A stretch of DNA of 64,000 nt from the NCBI GenBank assembly GCA_041200185.1, contig CP165730.1, forward strand, positions 1,262,213 to 1,326,212, read 5' to 3'. A program made the position numbers and the translations under genes. This DNA is from G041200185 sp041200185. GTDB taxonomy: Bacteria; Pseudomonadota; Alphaproteobacteria; BNTO01. A model generated the notes under the pieces. It was not told the DNA's origin. It worked only from the letters and a program-made list of their open reading frames with translations, and ran no database searches. Every line of letters starts with the position of its first letter. Within the stretch, counting starts at the first letter, position 1. Positions 45,076 through 54,617 of the stretch are shown piece by piece.

Positions 45076-45642
45076 CTACTCTTTCGCTCTCTCAACGTAA
45101 CTACCATCGGAGGTATTAACGACAATGCGCATGCCTGAGTCAATATGTTGCGGCACCATAATCTTAACTCCATTATCAAGTACAGCCGGTTTGTAAGATG
45201 AACTGGCAGTTTGCCCCTTCACGACCGGATCAGCTTGCTCGACGGTCGCGATGATTGTTGCTGGCAATTCAGCACTGAGCACTTTACCTTCATAGAAAGA
45301 CAAAGTCACGACCATACCATCCTGAAGGAAAGCCAACGAGTCACCCAACACGTCTTTGTTCAAGTAAACCTGCTCAAAAGATTCCTGATCCATAAAAACA
45401 AGAGAATCGCCCTCGGCGTAGAGGAATTGATAAGGTTTTTCATCCAAAAAGACGCGCTCAATCTCACCCGAAGATCGGAACCGCTCATTAAGCTTTGTGC
45501 CGTCCAGAACACCTTTCATCTCAGTTTGAATATAGGCGCCCCCCTTTCCTGGCTGGACGTGAACAGTCTTCGTAACAATCCACAGCTTGCCCTCTAGCTC
45601 GACGACGTTGCCGACCCTCATCTCGTTGATACCTATCTTCAT
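45076..45642 (-). CDS. efp: Translation elongation factor P
   Basis: Rescues ribosomes stalled on polyproline. Begins KIGINEMRVGNVVELEGKLW; the modification loop is VQPGKGGAYIQTEM, with Lys at the site lysylated in many proteobacteria. OB-fold domains 2 and 3 are complete. 188 aa is standard. First gene of an efp-suhB pair, immediately downstream of tRNA-Met. No EpmA gene is in the window, so the modification state is unknown. Confidence 0.97.
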   Translation of the reverse strand: MKIGINEMRVGNVVELEGKLWIVTKTVHVQPGKGGAYIQTEMKGVLDGTKLNERFRSSGEIERVFLDEKPYQFLYAEGDSLVFMDQESFEQVYLNKDVLGDSLAFLQDGMVVTLSFYEGKVLSAELPATIIATVEQADPVVKGQTASSSYKPAVLDNGVKIMVPQHIDSGMRIVVNTSDGSYVERAKE

Positions 45643-45662
45643 CTAAAGTCCCTTCAATCTAG

Positions 45663-45736
45663 TAGCGGAGGAGGGACTTGAACCCCCGACACGCGGATTA
45701 TGATTCCGCTGCTCTAACCAACTGAGCTACTCCGCC
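45663..45736 (-). tRNA. tRNA-Met (anticodon CAT), probably elongator
   Basis: Acceptor stem GGCGGAG pairs with CTCCGCT with a wobble in the first pair. The anticodon loop ATCATAA gives CAT on a GCGGA/TCCGC stem, and the T arm contains GGTTCAAGTC. No CCA is encoded. CAT tRNAs can be initiator, elongator or lysidine-modified Ile2; the acceptor and anticodon stems look like alphaproteobacterial elongator Met. Confidence 0.9.
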
Positions 45737-45937
45737 GCACGACACTGCCCACAAAAGCTACTCTGAGGGTACGTTTTTTCCAAAACGCCGTCAAGAGTGG
45801 GAGTGAAAACGCAAAGACCAACAAGTAATGGCACTAATATATATTGTATTTCTGAATAGTTTTAATGGATTGTAGGAAATATTTAAAATAATATGAGAAA
45901 TTTACAGAATACAAGTATCGAATAATCCCCCCAAAAA

Positions 45938-46684
45938 TCATTTTGGCAATAAACCTCTCTCCCCTCCCGACCGCCGCAGGACGACATTTGGGATGTGGGA
46001 CCGTACCTCGCCTAGAACTTTTGGATCCCAGCAGAGTGTTGGCAAAGCCTGGCGATTCTCATCATAACACTCCTGCAAGGCATAATTTTGGATGCCAAGT
46101 TCCTTGAGAACCCTTACCAATTGCAGCAGTTGGAGAGGGGAAACCCACTTTGGATCGAGAGTTGTTCGACATTCAAAGGGAACTCCACTTTGTATCAACT
46201 GATTCAAACTTTTGATAGCAGCTTGAGAACTTCCTGCAACACCTGTGAGTTGGTTGTAAGACTCAAAATCCGTTTTGACGTCAAATCCCACCCAATCAAG
46301 CCAGGGAAGGACTTGTAAAAAACGCTCGGGAAGGGCACCTCCTGTGTGGAGTGCTGTTTTCAGTCCCAATGCCCTTATTTCCTGGAGAGCCTCCTGGAGA
46401 GCTTCCTGTAAAAGAGGTTCTCCGCCACTAAAAACAACTCCGTCGAGGAAATTACGTCTTTCTTCGATTCTTTGGAGAATCTCGTGCCAAGGGAGAGTCT
46501 TTCCGCGGATTGGCTGCAAAGATGCATTCTGACAATACGAACAGCGCCAAGGGCATCCCTGGCAAAACACCACGCAGGCCGCAGAAACGAGCGGAAAATC
46601 CACAGTCGTAAATGGCACGAAGCCTCCTACCTGGAGGTCGTATGGTGACGCTTTGGGTAAGTTTATAACGGGTATATTCGTCAA
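45938..46684 (-). CDS. nrdG: Anaerobic ribonucleotide reductase activating protein (NrdG-like radical SAM)
   Basis: 248 aa radical SAM enzyme. The cluster motif is FCQGCPWRCSYCQN (Cys-X3-Cys-X2-Cys within it), followed by VVFSGGEPLLQEAL for AdoMet binding and WVGFDVKTDF. The YDLQVGGFVPFTTVDFPLV N-terminus is typical of NrdG-type activases that generate the glycyl radical in class III ribonucleotide reductase. The reductase itself is not in the window. An EALQ duplication (EALQEALQEI) lies after the glycine-rich motif. Confidence 0.85.
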   Translation of the reverse strand: MTNIPVINLPKASPYDLQVGGFVPFTTVDFPLVSAACVVFCQGCPWRCSYCQNASLQPIRGKTLPWHEILQRIEERRNFLDGVVFSGGEPLLQEALQEALQEIRALGLKTALHTGGALPERFLQVLPWLDWVGFDVKTDFESYNQLTGVAGSSQAAIKSLNQLIQSGVPFECRTTLDPKWVSPLQLLQLVRVLKELGIQNYALQECYDENRQALPTLCWDPKVLGEVRSHIPNVVLRRSGGERGLLPK

Positions 46685-46996
46685 CTGTTGTCGCTCCTGT
46701 GATCAACCGTGCGGATTCTAACATAAATGCGAGGCACTAGAGTGCCCCCTGGATCATTTACCAAAAAAATGGTGAGATTCTCCCGGGTATAATGCTTTCA
46801 CCTTGGTGATTCTGTGATGACACCAAATTATTTTTTTATGTATTCAGTTTTTGTTAATTAATACATTTTTTAACATCATGCATTTACCTTTAGCTTGATT
46901 TTCATTTGTTATTTTTGCCTCTAGCTATCCAAACCTCGACTTGATTTCTGTGGAGATTTACGAGAGTATGGGAGGTTGTTTTAAGCAAATGAGGAT

Positions 46997-48421
46997 TTGA
47001 TCTTGGCGAAAAAAGTCTACCTGAGTCAGGGGTTTGTTCTTGTCGTTCTGGCCGTTATTGCAATGATGATCGCGATGTTGCCACCTCCCGAGGGCGTCGA
47101 TGCGAAGGCTTTCCCCATCTTTGGTATTTTTGTTGCCATGATCATTGGGATTTTGATTCGCCCGTATCCTATGGTTACACTAACCCTTTTGGGCTTCTTT
47201 TTGTGTCTCGCTTTTCGCTTAATCTCGCCCAAAGAAGGGTTTGCCGGATTTGGAAAAAGTGTTATTTGGCTCGTCGTTTTTGCGTCCCTCGCAGCTAAGG
47301 CTTTCGTGAAGACAAATTTGGGTCATCGCTTGGCGTGCTTCTTTATCAAAAAGATGGGACGTAGCTCGCTCAATCTGGCTTACGGCTTGACGATGAGTGA
47401 GTTCGTTCTGTCGCCTGTTATCCCTAGTAACACAGCGCGAGCCTCCTGTGTCGACATTCCTCTAACGGTTTCTATTAGCAAGTCCTTGGGTAGCGATCCG
47501 AAGAACAAGACCGAGGGACTCGTCGGGCAGTTTCTTAGCCTTTGCTCCATGCATGCTAATCAACTTTCGAGTGCAATCTTCCTCACGGCGATGGGAAGCA
47601 ATCCAATGGTAGTCAAATTTATGGGGAAAATGGGAGTCAACATCACCTGGCTCGAGTGGTTCAAGATGTGCGGCGTTCCAGGGATCATTTGTCTATTTGC
47701 TATGCCTTGGATTTTGTATAAACTTGCTCCACCCCAGCTCAAAGCCTTACCTCAAGCTGAGAAAATCGCTCAAGATCAGCTAGCTGCTATGCCACCCATG
47801 GATAGGAACGAATGGATTACGGTGTTCGTTTTCCTGGGTATGCTCGTTTTCTGGGTTTTGGGTGATACTCTCCATGTTAAAACGGGGGTTGTGGCCTTGG
47901 GTGGCTTGTGTTGCCTCCTCATCACAAATGTTCTCGATTTGGAGGACGTAACAGGCGCCAAGGACGTTTGGAACATCATGATCTGGCTTTCAATTTTAAA
48001 CGCTATGGCTGGAAAGCTGACAGATTATGGACTCATACAGCATTATACAGACGTTCTGCACGCTCATTTAGTGGGAATTCGGTGGCCGGTGGCGCTAGGG
48101 GTCATTTCGGTGATTTATTATATGGCACGTTATTTGATTCCAGGGAATGTCCTGCATGCTTGCGCAATGTTCATTGCCTTCTCGCAGTTACTGATTGCTT
48201 GCGGCGTGCCTCCCCAGGTCGGATGTATGACGCTTTCCGTCATTACGGCCTTCTGCGGATTTGTTACCCCCTATGCGACGTCTCCCTGCCCTCTTTACTT
48301 TAATACAGGCTACATCGAGCAGAGGTTATGGTGGAAGCTTGGGTTCATCATGAGCTTTGTCTATCTCCTTATCTGGGCCGTCTGTGGCGGAGTTTGGTGG
48401 AAGATCCTTGGGTACTATTGA
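46997..48421 (+). CDS. DASS-family anion:Na+ symporter/exchanger (dicarboxylate type)
   Basis: 474 aa with 11-13 transmembrane segments. LSPVIPSNTARASCVDIP contains the Ser-Asn-Thr motif that coordinates substrate and sodium in DASS carriers; a second half contains GFVTPYATSPCPLYFNTGY, the inverted-repeat counterpart. It resembles the plant plastid 2-oxoglutarate/malate translocator and bacterial CitT/YbhI types. In an intracellular bacterium it could import host C4-dicarboxylates or tricarboxylates; that is inference. The TTG start follows GAGGA closely, and another TTG two codons later is possible. Confidence 0.88.
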   Translation: MILAKKVYLSQGFVLVVLAVIAMMIAMLPPPEGVDAKAFPIFGIFVAMIIGILIRPYPMVTLTLLGFFLCLAFRLISPKEGFAGFGKSVIWLVVFASLAAKAFVKTNLGHRLACFFIKKMGRSSLNLAYGLTMSEFVLSPVIPSNTARASCVDIPLTVSISKSLGSDPKNKTEGLVGQFLSLCSMHANQLSSAIFLTAMGSNPMVVKFMGKMGVNITWLEWFKMCGVPGIICLFAMPWILYKLAPPQLKALPQAEKIAQDQLAAMPPMDRNEWITVFVFLGMLVFWVLGDTLHVKTGVVALGGLCCLLITNVLDLEDVTGAKDVWNIMIWLSILNAMAGKLTDYGLIQHYTDVLHAHLVGIRWPVALGVISVIYYMARYLIPGNVLHACAMFIAFSQLLIACGVPPQVGCMTLSVITAFCGFVTPYATSPCPLYFNTGYIEQRLWWKLGFIMSFVYLLIWAVCGGVWWKILGYY

Positions 48422-48752
48422 GGGGGATGCAAGGGGTTGCAAGTACGCCGCTAGGCTTGAGGAGATGTAGAGGAAAGAAACATTTTGAAACTGCGGCTTT
48501 TGGCAAGCAGGTCATTGAAGTAGGGGGTTCCTGTTTATTTCCAGTTATTGTTGAATAGTTAGTTGCAAGAGAGAACTTCTTGCGCTTCCTGCTCTTAGCG
48601 CATAGCTGTAAACCATGTGTGTTTACATTGCTAAAGAATAGAGCCGATCAACCTGACCTTACTGAGATCACCTTGATCACAGCAGGTACTTGAATTTTGC
48701 TATCTGGTATGGTAGCCTTGCGTGTTTTCATGCCTCAATGAGTGATTATTTT

Positions 48753-50606
48753 ATGGATCATCAAACATTTAAGATATCTGTGTTTTCCTCTTCTTTACTG
48801 TTGGGAGTTTCATCCATCGCATCGACTGCTGTCTATAAAGAAGCGCTCAGTCAAGTGGATTGGCAAGCCAGAGAACAAAAATTGACATCCCTGTTCTTAC
48901 CTCGCAATTTTTCAGCTCAATATGGCCTCACATCGGACTCTCTTTCAGATCTACTCACTTATCCGATAGACAAAGAAAAATGTCGAAAAAAGAACATACC
49001 AGAGGAGTTTGTTGACTATTTGGATATCATGAGCCGGATTTTATTCACTGAAAAAGCCTCACGTTTGTGTCAGTCCCCCGATGTTAACCAATTTATAAAT
49101 GCTCTCAATCGGCGCGTTAGAGAAATATCAGAGACAGAGTATGGGAATTTACTCGATAAAATTCACAAAATTGAGCATAAATTATTTGAACTTGGTAACC
49201 GACCGCTGTCTGAGCCGATCAGGAAGCCAGGCACGGACAAATATTTTTATAATGTTCAGCAGATATTGGATTACTTTCAGGCGTTAAGTCAAAGCATGAC
49301 GCAGGAGTTCAACAGCTTTAGGCGAGTTTCTGATCAACTGGGTGATAAGTTGGGATCGAGATTTCAGCAATGTTTTGCTTCCCTCGACCAAAGGATGGCC
49401 GACGCAAGTGATTTTGCTCCTGTTCGCTCCTTGCCAGAAGGAATCAAAACCGCCTTTGATCTTCACTACAGAAATTACCTTGAAGCATCGTGTTTGGAGC
49501 TGCCGCGTCAGCAGTATTCACCCGAAATCTTGTGTTTTTTGCGCTCATTAGGGCTGGATGAATCAACGCCCGTTCTGATTTTTGATCCGCGAAAGGGTAT
49601 CCATCGTCTAGCGTTTAAGCCGGACCAACTTGAGCAACTGATGGATATTCAAACAGGGGACAAGGAAACTCGACTGACAAAAATTGAACGTTATCTTGAT
49701 GAATATGGCGATATTTATTTTGTTAAGTACGATTATGATCAGCAGCGTAGCGTTCATGATCCTAAGGAAAGGTTAAAAAAAGAATTGATGGAATGTTTGG
49801 CTGAAGGGTTAAACGACGCGAAGGAGCGAGATTATGTTCTCTACATTATGGCTGTTTGGACGACTCCGCAAACGCCCTTCGATAAGGTTTTAGATTTAAT
49901 TGCCGCTCTCTGCGTGGGCGCGTATGAAGTCGTAAAGCAACAAGATAAAAGATCCGTTATGATTACTGAAGTTGATTCAGAAAAGAACGGTCCAGGCGTT
50001 TCTTTCAATGGTTTTCATAAAACGAGGTTGCTTATGAGCCTTGGAGAACTTGGGAATATTTGTGTGATGGACTCTCGCGACGAAGCCACGAAGATAAGAA
50101 TAAAACCTTATCCAAAATATATACACGAATTCACTCACTCAGTGGACCCCACTTTGTACGTTTCTTCAGACTCTTTGACCGCTTATACTGATTTAACTCT
50201 GGACAAAATGGCGAATGTTATGCAGTTTTCTCTGAAAAAACCTTTTCCAGAAAATGATTCCAACGAGTTGGTCGACGGATACAAAAAGCTCCTTCAGCCT
50301 GATAACTCATTCAAACAGCCTGAAGCAACAAAACTCCACTGGAATCATACTGCATCCGAAGTCAAAGCGGTGCTTGGCTTCGACATTCCTAATCTAGCAG
50401 GCAAGCCAACCTTGGTTGTCTACCCTACTAGCGACTATCTCCGCGTTGGTCGTAACAATTACATATCACCTCTCACTGTTGATCACGTAAAAGTGCAGTA
50501 CAAAACATTTACAGATAGCAAGAATCATGAAGTATCTTGGCTAAATGTTTATGGTGATTTTATACACCGAGTAATGACTTACTATAAGCAACAACATGCT
50601 CACTAA
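48753..50606 (+). CDS. Exported zinc-metallopeptidase-like protein (HEFTH)
   Basis: 617 aa from the Met at DHQTFKISVFSSSLLLGVSS, a signal peptide ending near ASTA; earlier in-frame starts exist. Residues 60-430 are not recognised. Near residue 458, YIHEFTHSVDP contains the zinc motif HEFTH, and about 75 residues downstream HTASEVKAVLGFD supplies a Glu in the same context (Glu-X-X-X-Val-Leu-Gly) as in the 18.4-kb protein. The two are probably distant relatives in an M91-like effector protease group. Catalytic and third-ligand residues look intact. Long N-terminal region may bind a partner or host target. Confidence 0.7.
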   Translation: MDHQTFKISVFSSSLLLGVSSIASTAVYKEALSQVDWQAREQKLTSLFLPRNFSAQYGLTSDSLSDLLTYPIDKEKCRKKNIPEEFVDYLDIMSRILFTEKASRLCQSPDVNQFINALNRRVREISETEYGNLLDKIHKIEHKLFELGNRPLSEPIRKPGTDKYFYNVQQILDYFQALSQSMTQEFNSFRRVSDQLGDKLGSRFQQCFASLDQRMADASDFAPVRSLPEGIKTAFDLHYRNYLEASCLELPRQQYSPEILCFLRSLGLDESTPVLIFDPRKGIHRLAFKPDQLEQLMDIQTGDKETRLTKIERYLDEYGDIYFVKYDYDQQRSVHDPKERLKKELMECLAEGLNDAKERDYVLYIMAVWTTPQTPFDKVLDLIAALCVGAYEVVKQQDKRSVMITEVDSEKNGPGVSFNGFHKTRLLMSLGELGNICVMDSRDEATKIRIKPYPKYIHEFTHSVDPTLYVSSDSLTAYTDLTLDKMANVMQFSLKKPFPENDSNELVDGYKKLLQPDNSFKQPEATKLHWNHTASEVKAVLGFDIPNLAGKPTLVVYPTSDYLRVGRNNYISPLTVDHVKVQYKTFTDSKNHEVSWLNVYGDFIHRVMTYYKQQHAH

Positions 50607-50654
50607 ACTGATGGAGGTGTATCACACCTCCCCGCACCGCTATACCGTTTGGCA

Positions 50655-51449
50655 CTACTTTAACTCGCAAATAACGGGTGCGTGGTCCGAAGGACGAGGC
50701 TGGATGCGCACTTTCGCGTCGACATAAATCTTCTGCAACGCATCCTGAGCGTGCTGATTTCCTAAAAAGTGGTCCAGCCTCAAACCTCGATTTTTTGTAA
50801 AAGAATCCCGTGTCCGATAATCCCACCACGTGAAAGGTTTGCGAAGACTGTCAGGATTTTTCTCTCGCCATGAGCGGTCGAGCAGATCAACAAAACCGCA
50901 GGCGCCAAGAGAGTGAAAGGCATCACGTTCTTTGCCTGTGCAGCAGACTCGATCATGCCAAATCTTTTCGTCGTAAACATCCCCATCATCCGGCGCGATG
51001 TTATAATCCCCGCCAATCAAAATGATTTCATCGAACCGAGCAATGGTTGCAAGATGCTCGCGCAACCTCTCGAGAAACACAAGTTTGTATTGATAACTTT
51101 CGCCACCGACTTCCTGCCCTCCGTTAGGAAGATATAAACTTGCAACACGCACCTTACCCGCCACAACAACTTCGAGATAACGAGCCGCCGGATCCTCTGG
51201 GAAAGTCGGTAGCCCCATAACAGCGTCCTCTAAAGAAACTTTGCTGACAACCGCCACTCCGTTGTAAGTTTTCTGGCCAAAAACACTGCACGAATACCCC
51301 AAATCTTCAAAAAAACCGTAGGGAAACGCCGCATCAACGCACTTAATTTCCTGCAAAAGTACGACATCTGGCTTAGTAACTCGTAGCCAACTTGACAAGC
51401 TGTCCAAGCGAGCTCGAACAGAGTTTACGTTCCACGTTGCTATCTTCAT
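50655..51449 (-). CDS. xthA: Exodeoxyribonuclease III
   Basis: AP endonuclease and 3'-5' exonuclease of base-excision repair. Begins KIATWNVNSVRARLDSLSSW, with LLQEIKC (metal Glu), GGDYNIAPDD (Asp-X-Asn), LRLDHFLG and a final PSDHAPV with the catalytic Asp-His. 264 aa is normal. It lies 13 nt after the ABC exporter permease and probably shares its operon. Confidence 0.96.
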   Translation of the reverse strand: MKIATWNVNSVRARLDSLSSWLRVTKPDVVLLQEIKCVDAAFPYGFFEDLGYSCSVFGQKTYNGVAVVSKVSLEDAVMGLPTFPEDPAARYLEVVVAGKVRVASLYLPNGGQEVGGESYQYKLVFLERLREHLATIARFDEIILIGGDYNIAPDDGDVYDEKIWHDRVCCTGKERDAFHSLGACGFVDLLDRSWREKNPDSLRKPFTWWDYRTRDSFTKNRGLRLDHFLGNQHAQDALQKIYVDAKVRIQPRPSDHAPVICELK

Positions 51450-51462
51450 TACATTCCCCTTC

Positions 51463-52575
51463 CTAGCTCAACGTAACGCGGAAGCGCTTGAAAGCGAAGA
51501 TGGCCACGACAGCTCCCACACCCAAAATCGCCAAACAATACTTTACAACGAAAAGAATATCTCCTCCCTTTAGAAGAATATTCCGCATCAAGAATGTAAA
51601 GTGTGCGATAGGATTTATGTATGACAAGCACCGTAACGCCCACGGCATATTATCCACAGAGAAAAAAGCTCCCGACAACATCAACGTTACGAATAAAAAA
51701 ATGAAGCAACAGAGCATCGACTGCTGCTGATTTTTTACGTAAGTCGACAACAAAATTCCCAGCATCAACGACGTAATGATATAACACCCACAGGATGCGG
51801 TGAACGCCCAGGCGCTTCCCCGGAAAGGTAGGCCAAAGAAAATCCTTGATGCCACCAAAGTAATAATAACGTTAATAATACCAACTAAGGCAAAAGGAAC
51901 CGTCTTACCCAGAATAATATGCTTCCTTTGAATAGGAGCTGACAAAATCGTCTCAAAGGTTCCACTTTCCTTTTCTTTAGCAATCGAGGTGCATGTCAAA
52001 AGAAGAACGTTAATCGTCAGTAAAATCGTAATAATACCTGGAATGGTAAAAAAAGCTGAGTCCATCGAAGGGTTGTAAAGCATACGCACAGAAACCGTCA
52101 ACGGCGACATCGACGGAGCCATTTTTTGCTGCTGGACCATCTGTACGATCCTCTGCATATAAACATCCACAGCCTGAGCACGCAGAACGTTGGACGCATT
52201 GATAAGAAGCTGGATCGTTCCATTTCCTTTTAAAGATCCTCGTGTTGTCGTGCCTTCTTGAGACACCAAAACGGCGTCTGCATCCCCTCGCTGAATAGAT
52301 TCAAAAGGATCGTGCGCTTGATTCCTAACGGGGACAAAACTCCCCGATGCAAGAGCATGGTCATAAATCTCCTGCGCCACGACATCCTGCGGTGGACTAT
52401 ACAGAGCCAAGCGTACATTCTTCACCTCATTGGTCAACGCGTAACCAAACAGCAAGAGCTGTAACAAGGCTGAGGCAAAAATCATAACGCGAAGACGAGG
52501 ATCCCTCAGTGTCTGGATAATCTCCTTGCGAATAAATCCTCTTAAAACCGTGCTTCTAACAAAGATCCTAAACAT
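51463..52575 (-). CDS. ABC-2 type export permease (YbhR/YhhJ-like), distal
   Basis: 370 aa with one N-terminal transmembrane segment, a large periplasmic loop (residues 45-175) and five C-terminal segments; SIAKEKESGTFETILSAPIQ followed by ILGKTVPF is the ABC-2 cytosolic coupling motif. It is the second of two permeases of a YbhGFSR-like exporter, which in other bacteria handles drugs, cations or lipid-like molecules. 3 nt separate it from the upstream permease. Substrate unknown. Confidence 0.9.
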   Translation of the reverse strand: MFRIFVRSTVLRGFIRKEIIQTLRDPRLRVMIFASALLQLLLFGYALTNEVKNVRLALYSPPQDVVAQEIYDHALASGSFVPVRNQAHDPFESIQRGDADAVLVSQEGTTTRGSLKGNGTIQLLINASNVLRAQAVDVYMQRIVQMVQQQKMAPSMSPLTVSVRMLYNPSMDSAFFTIPGIITILLTINVLLLTCTSIAKEKESGTFETILSAPIQRKHIILGKTVPFALVGIINVIITLVASRIFFGLPFRGSAWAFTASCGCYIITSLMLGILLSTYVKNQQQSMLCCFIFLFVTLMLSGAFFSVDNMPWALRCLSYINPIAHFTFLMRNILLKGGDILFVVKYCLAILGVGAVVAIFAFKRFRVTLS

Positions 52576-52578
52576 GCC

Positions 52579-53694
52579 TCATGCCTCCAAATTGCCTTTT
52601 GACTTCAGGATGCACAACTGCAAAACGAGATACGCAAATAAAAACAACATCAAGAAAGGCAACCACAACTCCATAAATGTCGACCCTTGCAAAAACTGAT
52701 CACGAGCAATTTGCACGTACCACCTTGCTGGAAACATCATCGTTAGATACTGAAAGCCAAGAGGCATATGCTCAATGGGGAAAATAAACCCTGAAAATAA
52801 CATCGTCGGCAACAAACCAACCATGAGCGAAATCTGAACGGCCGCTTGCTGGCTACGAATCAACGTCGAAACGAGCAGTCCTTGCCCGAGGTATGTTACC
52901 AAGAAAAGCAAAGTCCCCAACAGGAAGACACAATGGTTCCCCACGAACGGTAGACCGTAAAGAAAACGTGCCAAAAGATACAACAGGAAAACTGAGAAGA
53001 GCCCCAAAATAGCGTAAGGCATCATCTTCCCTAAAATGACCTCTGTCGCTCGAACGGGCGTTGACAGCAAGAGTTCCATGGACCCATTTTCCCATTCCCT
53101 CGAAATCGTTAGCGATGTCAGCAAAATCGATAAGATTGCCATCACAACGGCCGCCAACGCTGGAACCACAAACCACCGAGAATTCAGTTCGGGGTTAAAC
53201 AGAAAGCGCGATATGACGGAAATCTTCCCTTTCGGCAAAGGTGTTTGAAAAACCTTCTCAAGGCTTTTGGCTTGAACCTGCGCCAGATAACCTGTCATAG
53301 CTGTTCCAGAAGTGTTGTCTGTCCCGTCGATCAAAATCTGGAGCTTCCCCATTTTCCGCCCCATTAACATTGACTCAAACTGAGGAGGAATAACCGCTAG
53401 GGCCTTGACCTTTTCCTGCTCCAACAGCTTAAGCCCCTGATGAGGACTGTCGACAGGCCGTAGTTTGAAATAGTGCGAACTTCCTAACGCTTCTAAAAAA
53501 GTACGTGATGCCGGAGACTTGTCTTGGTCAACGTAAGCTGTTGGTACGTCCCGCACGTTAAATTCGATAGCCGTTCCAAACATTAGTACCATCACAACTG
53601 GCATAACCAATGCAAAGATCAGCGTAAAAGGGTCACGCGCGATGTGCATGACTTCCTTCTGGAACATAGCTCGAATTCGTCTGAGAACAATCAT
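52579..53694 (-). CDS. ABC-2 type export permease (YbhS-like), proximal
   Basis: 371 aa, same architecture as its neighbour: DPFTLIFALVMPVVMVLMFG first segment, a large periplasmic domain, then SLTISREWENGSMELLLSTP, the conserved coupling helix, and five segments. It starts in a TAATG overlap with the ATPase stop codon, so the two are translationally coupled. Likely forms a heterodimer with the second permease. Confidence 0.9.
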   Translation of the reverse strand: MIVLRRIRAMFQKEVMHIARDPFTLIFALVMPVVMVLMFGTAIEFNVRDVPTAYVDQDKSPASRTFLEALGSSHYFKLRPVDSPHQGLKLLEQEKVKALAVIPPQFESMLMGRKMGKLQILIDGTDNTSGTAMTGYLAQVQAKSLEKVFQTPLPKGKISVISRFLFNPELNSRWFVVPALAAVVMAILSILLTSLTISREWENGSMELLLSTPVRATEVILGKMMPYAILGLFSVFLLYLLARFLYGLPFVGNHCVFLLGTLLFLVTYLGQGLLVSTLIRSQQAAVQISLMVGLLPTMLFSGFIFPIEHMPLGFQYLTMMFPARWYVQIARDQFLQGSTFMELWLPFLMLFLFAYLVLQLCILKSKGNLEA

Positions 53695-54617
53695 TAACGG
53701 TCTCCTTCCACGCGACGAATAAAGACATCTTCCAAAGACGGTTCAATACGCTCAACAACGAACTCATCCTCAAGGTTTTCAGGCGAGATACCTTCTTTCA
53801 AAATGATGTGGTACCTCTGTCCGTAAGGTTCAACCATATCGCACAAATTCGTCAGGTTTTCTACCACCGTTTCAGGAACACCTTGCCGCGGTAGTAAGCT
53901 ATACAAGGGTTTCTGAAACGTCTCTTTCTTTAGTTGTTGAGGAGAGCCTAGCGCTATCAACTCGCCCGAGCGCATAAACACAACACGGTGGCAATTTTCC
54001 GCCTCATCCATGTAATGCGTTGTCACAAAAACCGTTTTCCCTTTATCTGTGAGTAGGCGAATTAAATCCCAAAATTTGGCTCGTGAAAAGGGAGAGACAC
54101 CTGCCGTTGGTTCATCAAGCACCACCAAAGGTGGATCATGAATCAAAGACGCCACAAGCGCAATTTGCTGCTTCGTCCCACCTGGCAAATCCTCAACAAT
54201 ATCTCCTTCAGAGCGATCGAATTGGATCATCTCAAAGAGTTCTTGTTTCCGCTTCCGAAATGTTTCCTCTGAAACATTGTGCAGAGCGGCGGCAAAGTCC
54301 AGATTTTCCCCCACACTGAGATCTTGATAGAGCGTGAATTTCTGTGACATGTACCCGACTTTTGCCTTAATCCGTTCTTCGTGCCCGGGTAAAAAGACTT
54401 CACCGTCTACCACGACACGTCCACTCGTCGCTTGCAGCAAGCCGCAAATAACGCGGATCGTCGTTGTTTTTCCAGCTCCATTCGCTCCCAGGAAGCCGAA
54501 TATCTCTCCTCGTCCAACCGTAAAGGAAACACCCTTTACTGCCCAAAAGGAACCAAAGCGGACGCTAAGATCCTGGACCTCGACAAGAGGCTGTGAAGGG
54601 GATGTAGGCTCGCTCAT
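53694..54617 (-). CDS. ABC transporter ATPase of the export pump (second)
   Basis: 307 aa. Walker A GANGAGKTTTIRVICG, signature LPGGTKQQIAL in place of the usual LSGGQ, and Walker B LVVLDEPTAGVSP are visible, followed by the switch VFVTTHYMDEAENC typical of the CcmA/YbhF group. A C-terminal regulatory extension of about 90 residues follows. In E. coli YbhF the two ATPase domains form one protein; here they are separate genes overlapping by 4 nt. Confidence 0.92.
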   Translation of the reverse strand: MSEPTSPSQPLVEVQDLSVRFGSFWAVKGVSFTVGRGEIFGFLGANGAGKTTTIRVICGLLQATSGRVVVDGEVFLPGHEERIKAKVGYMSQKFTLYQDLSVGENLDFAAALHNVSEETFRKRKQELFEMIQFDRSEGDIVEDLPGGTKQQIALVASLIHDPPLVVLDEPTAGVSPFSRAKFWDLIRLLTDKGKTVFVTTHYMDEAENCHRVVFMRSGELIALGSPQQLKKETFQKPLYSLLPRQGVPETVVENLTNLCDMVEPYGQRYHIILKEGISPENLEDEFVVERIEPSLEDVFIRRVEGDR

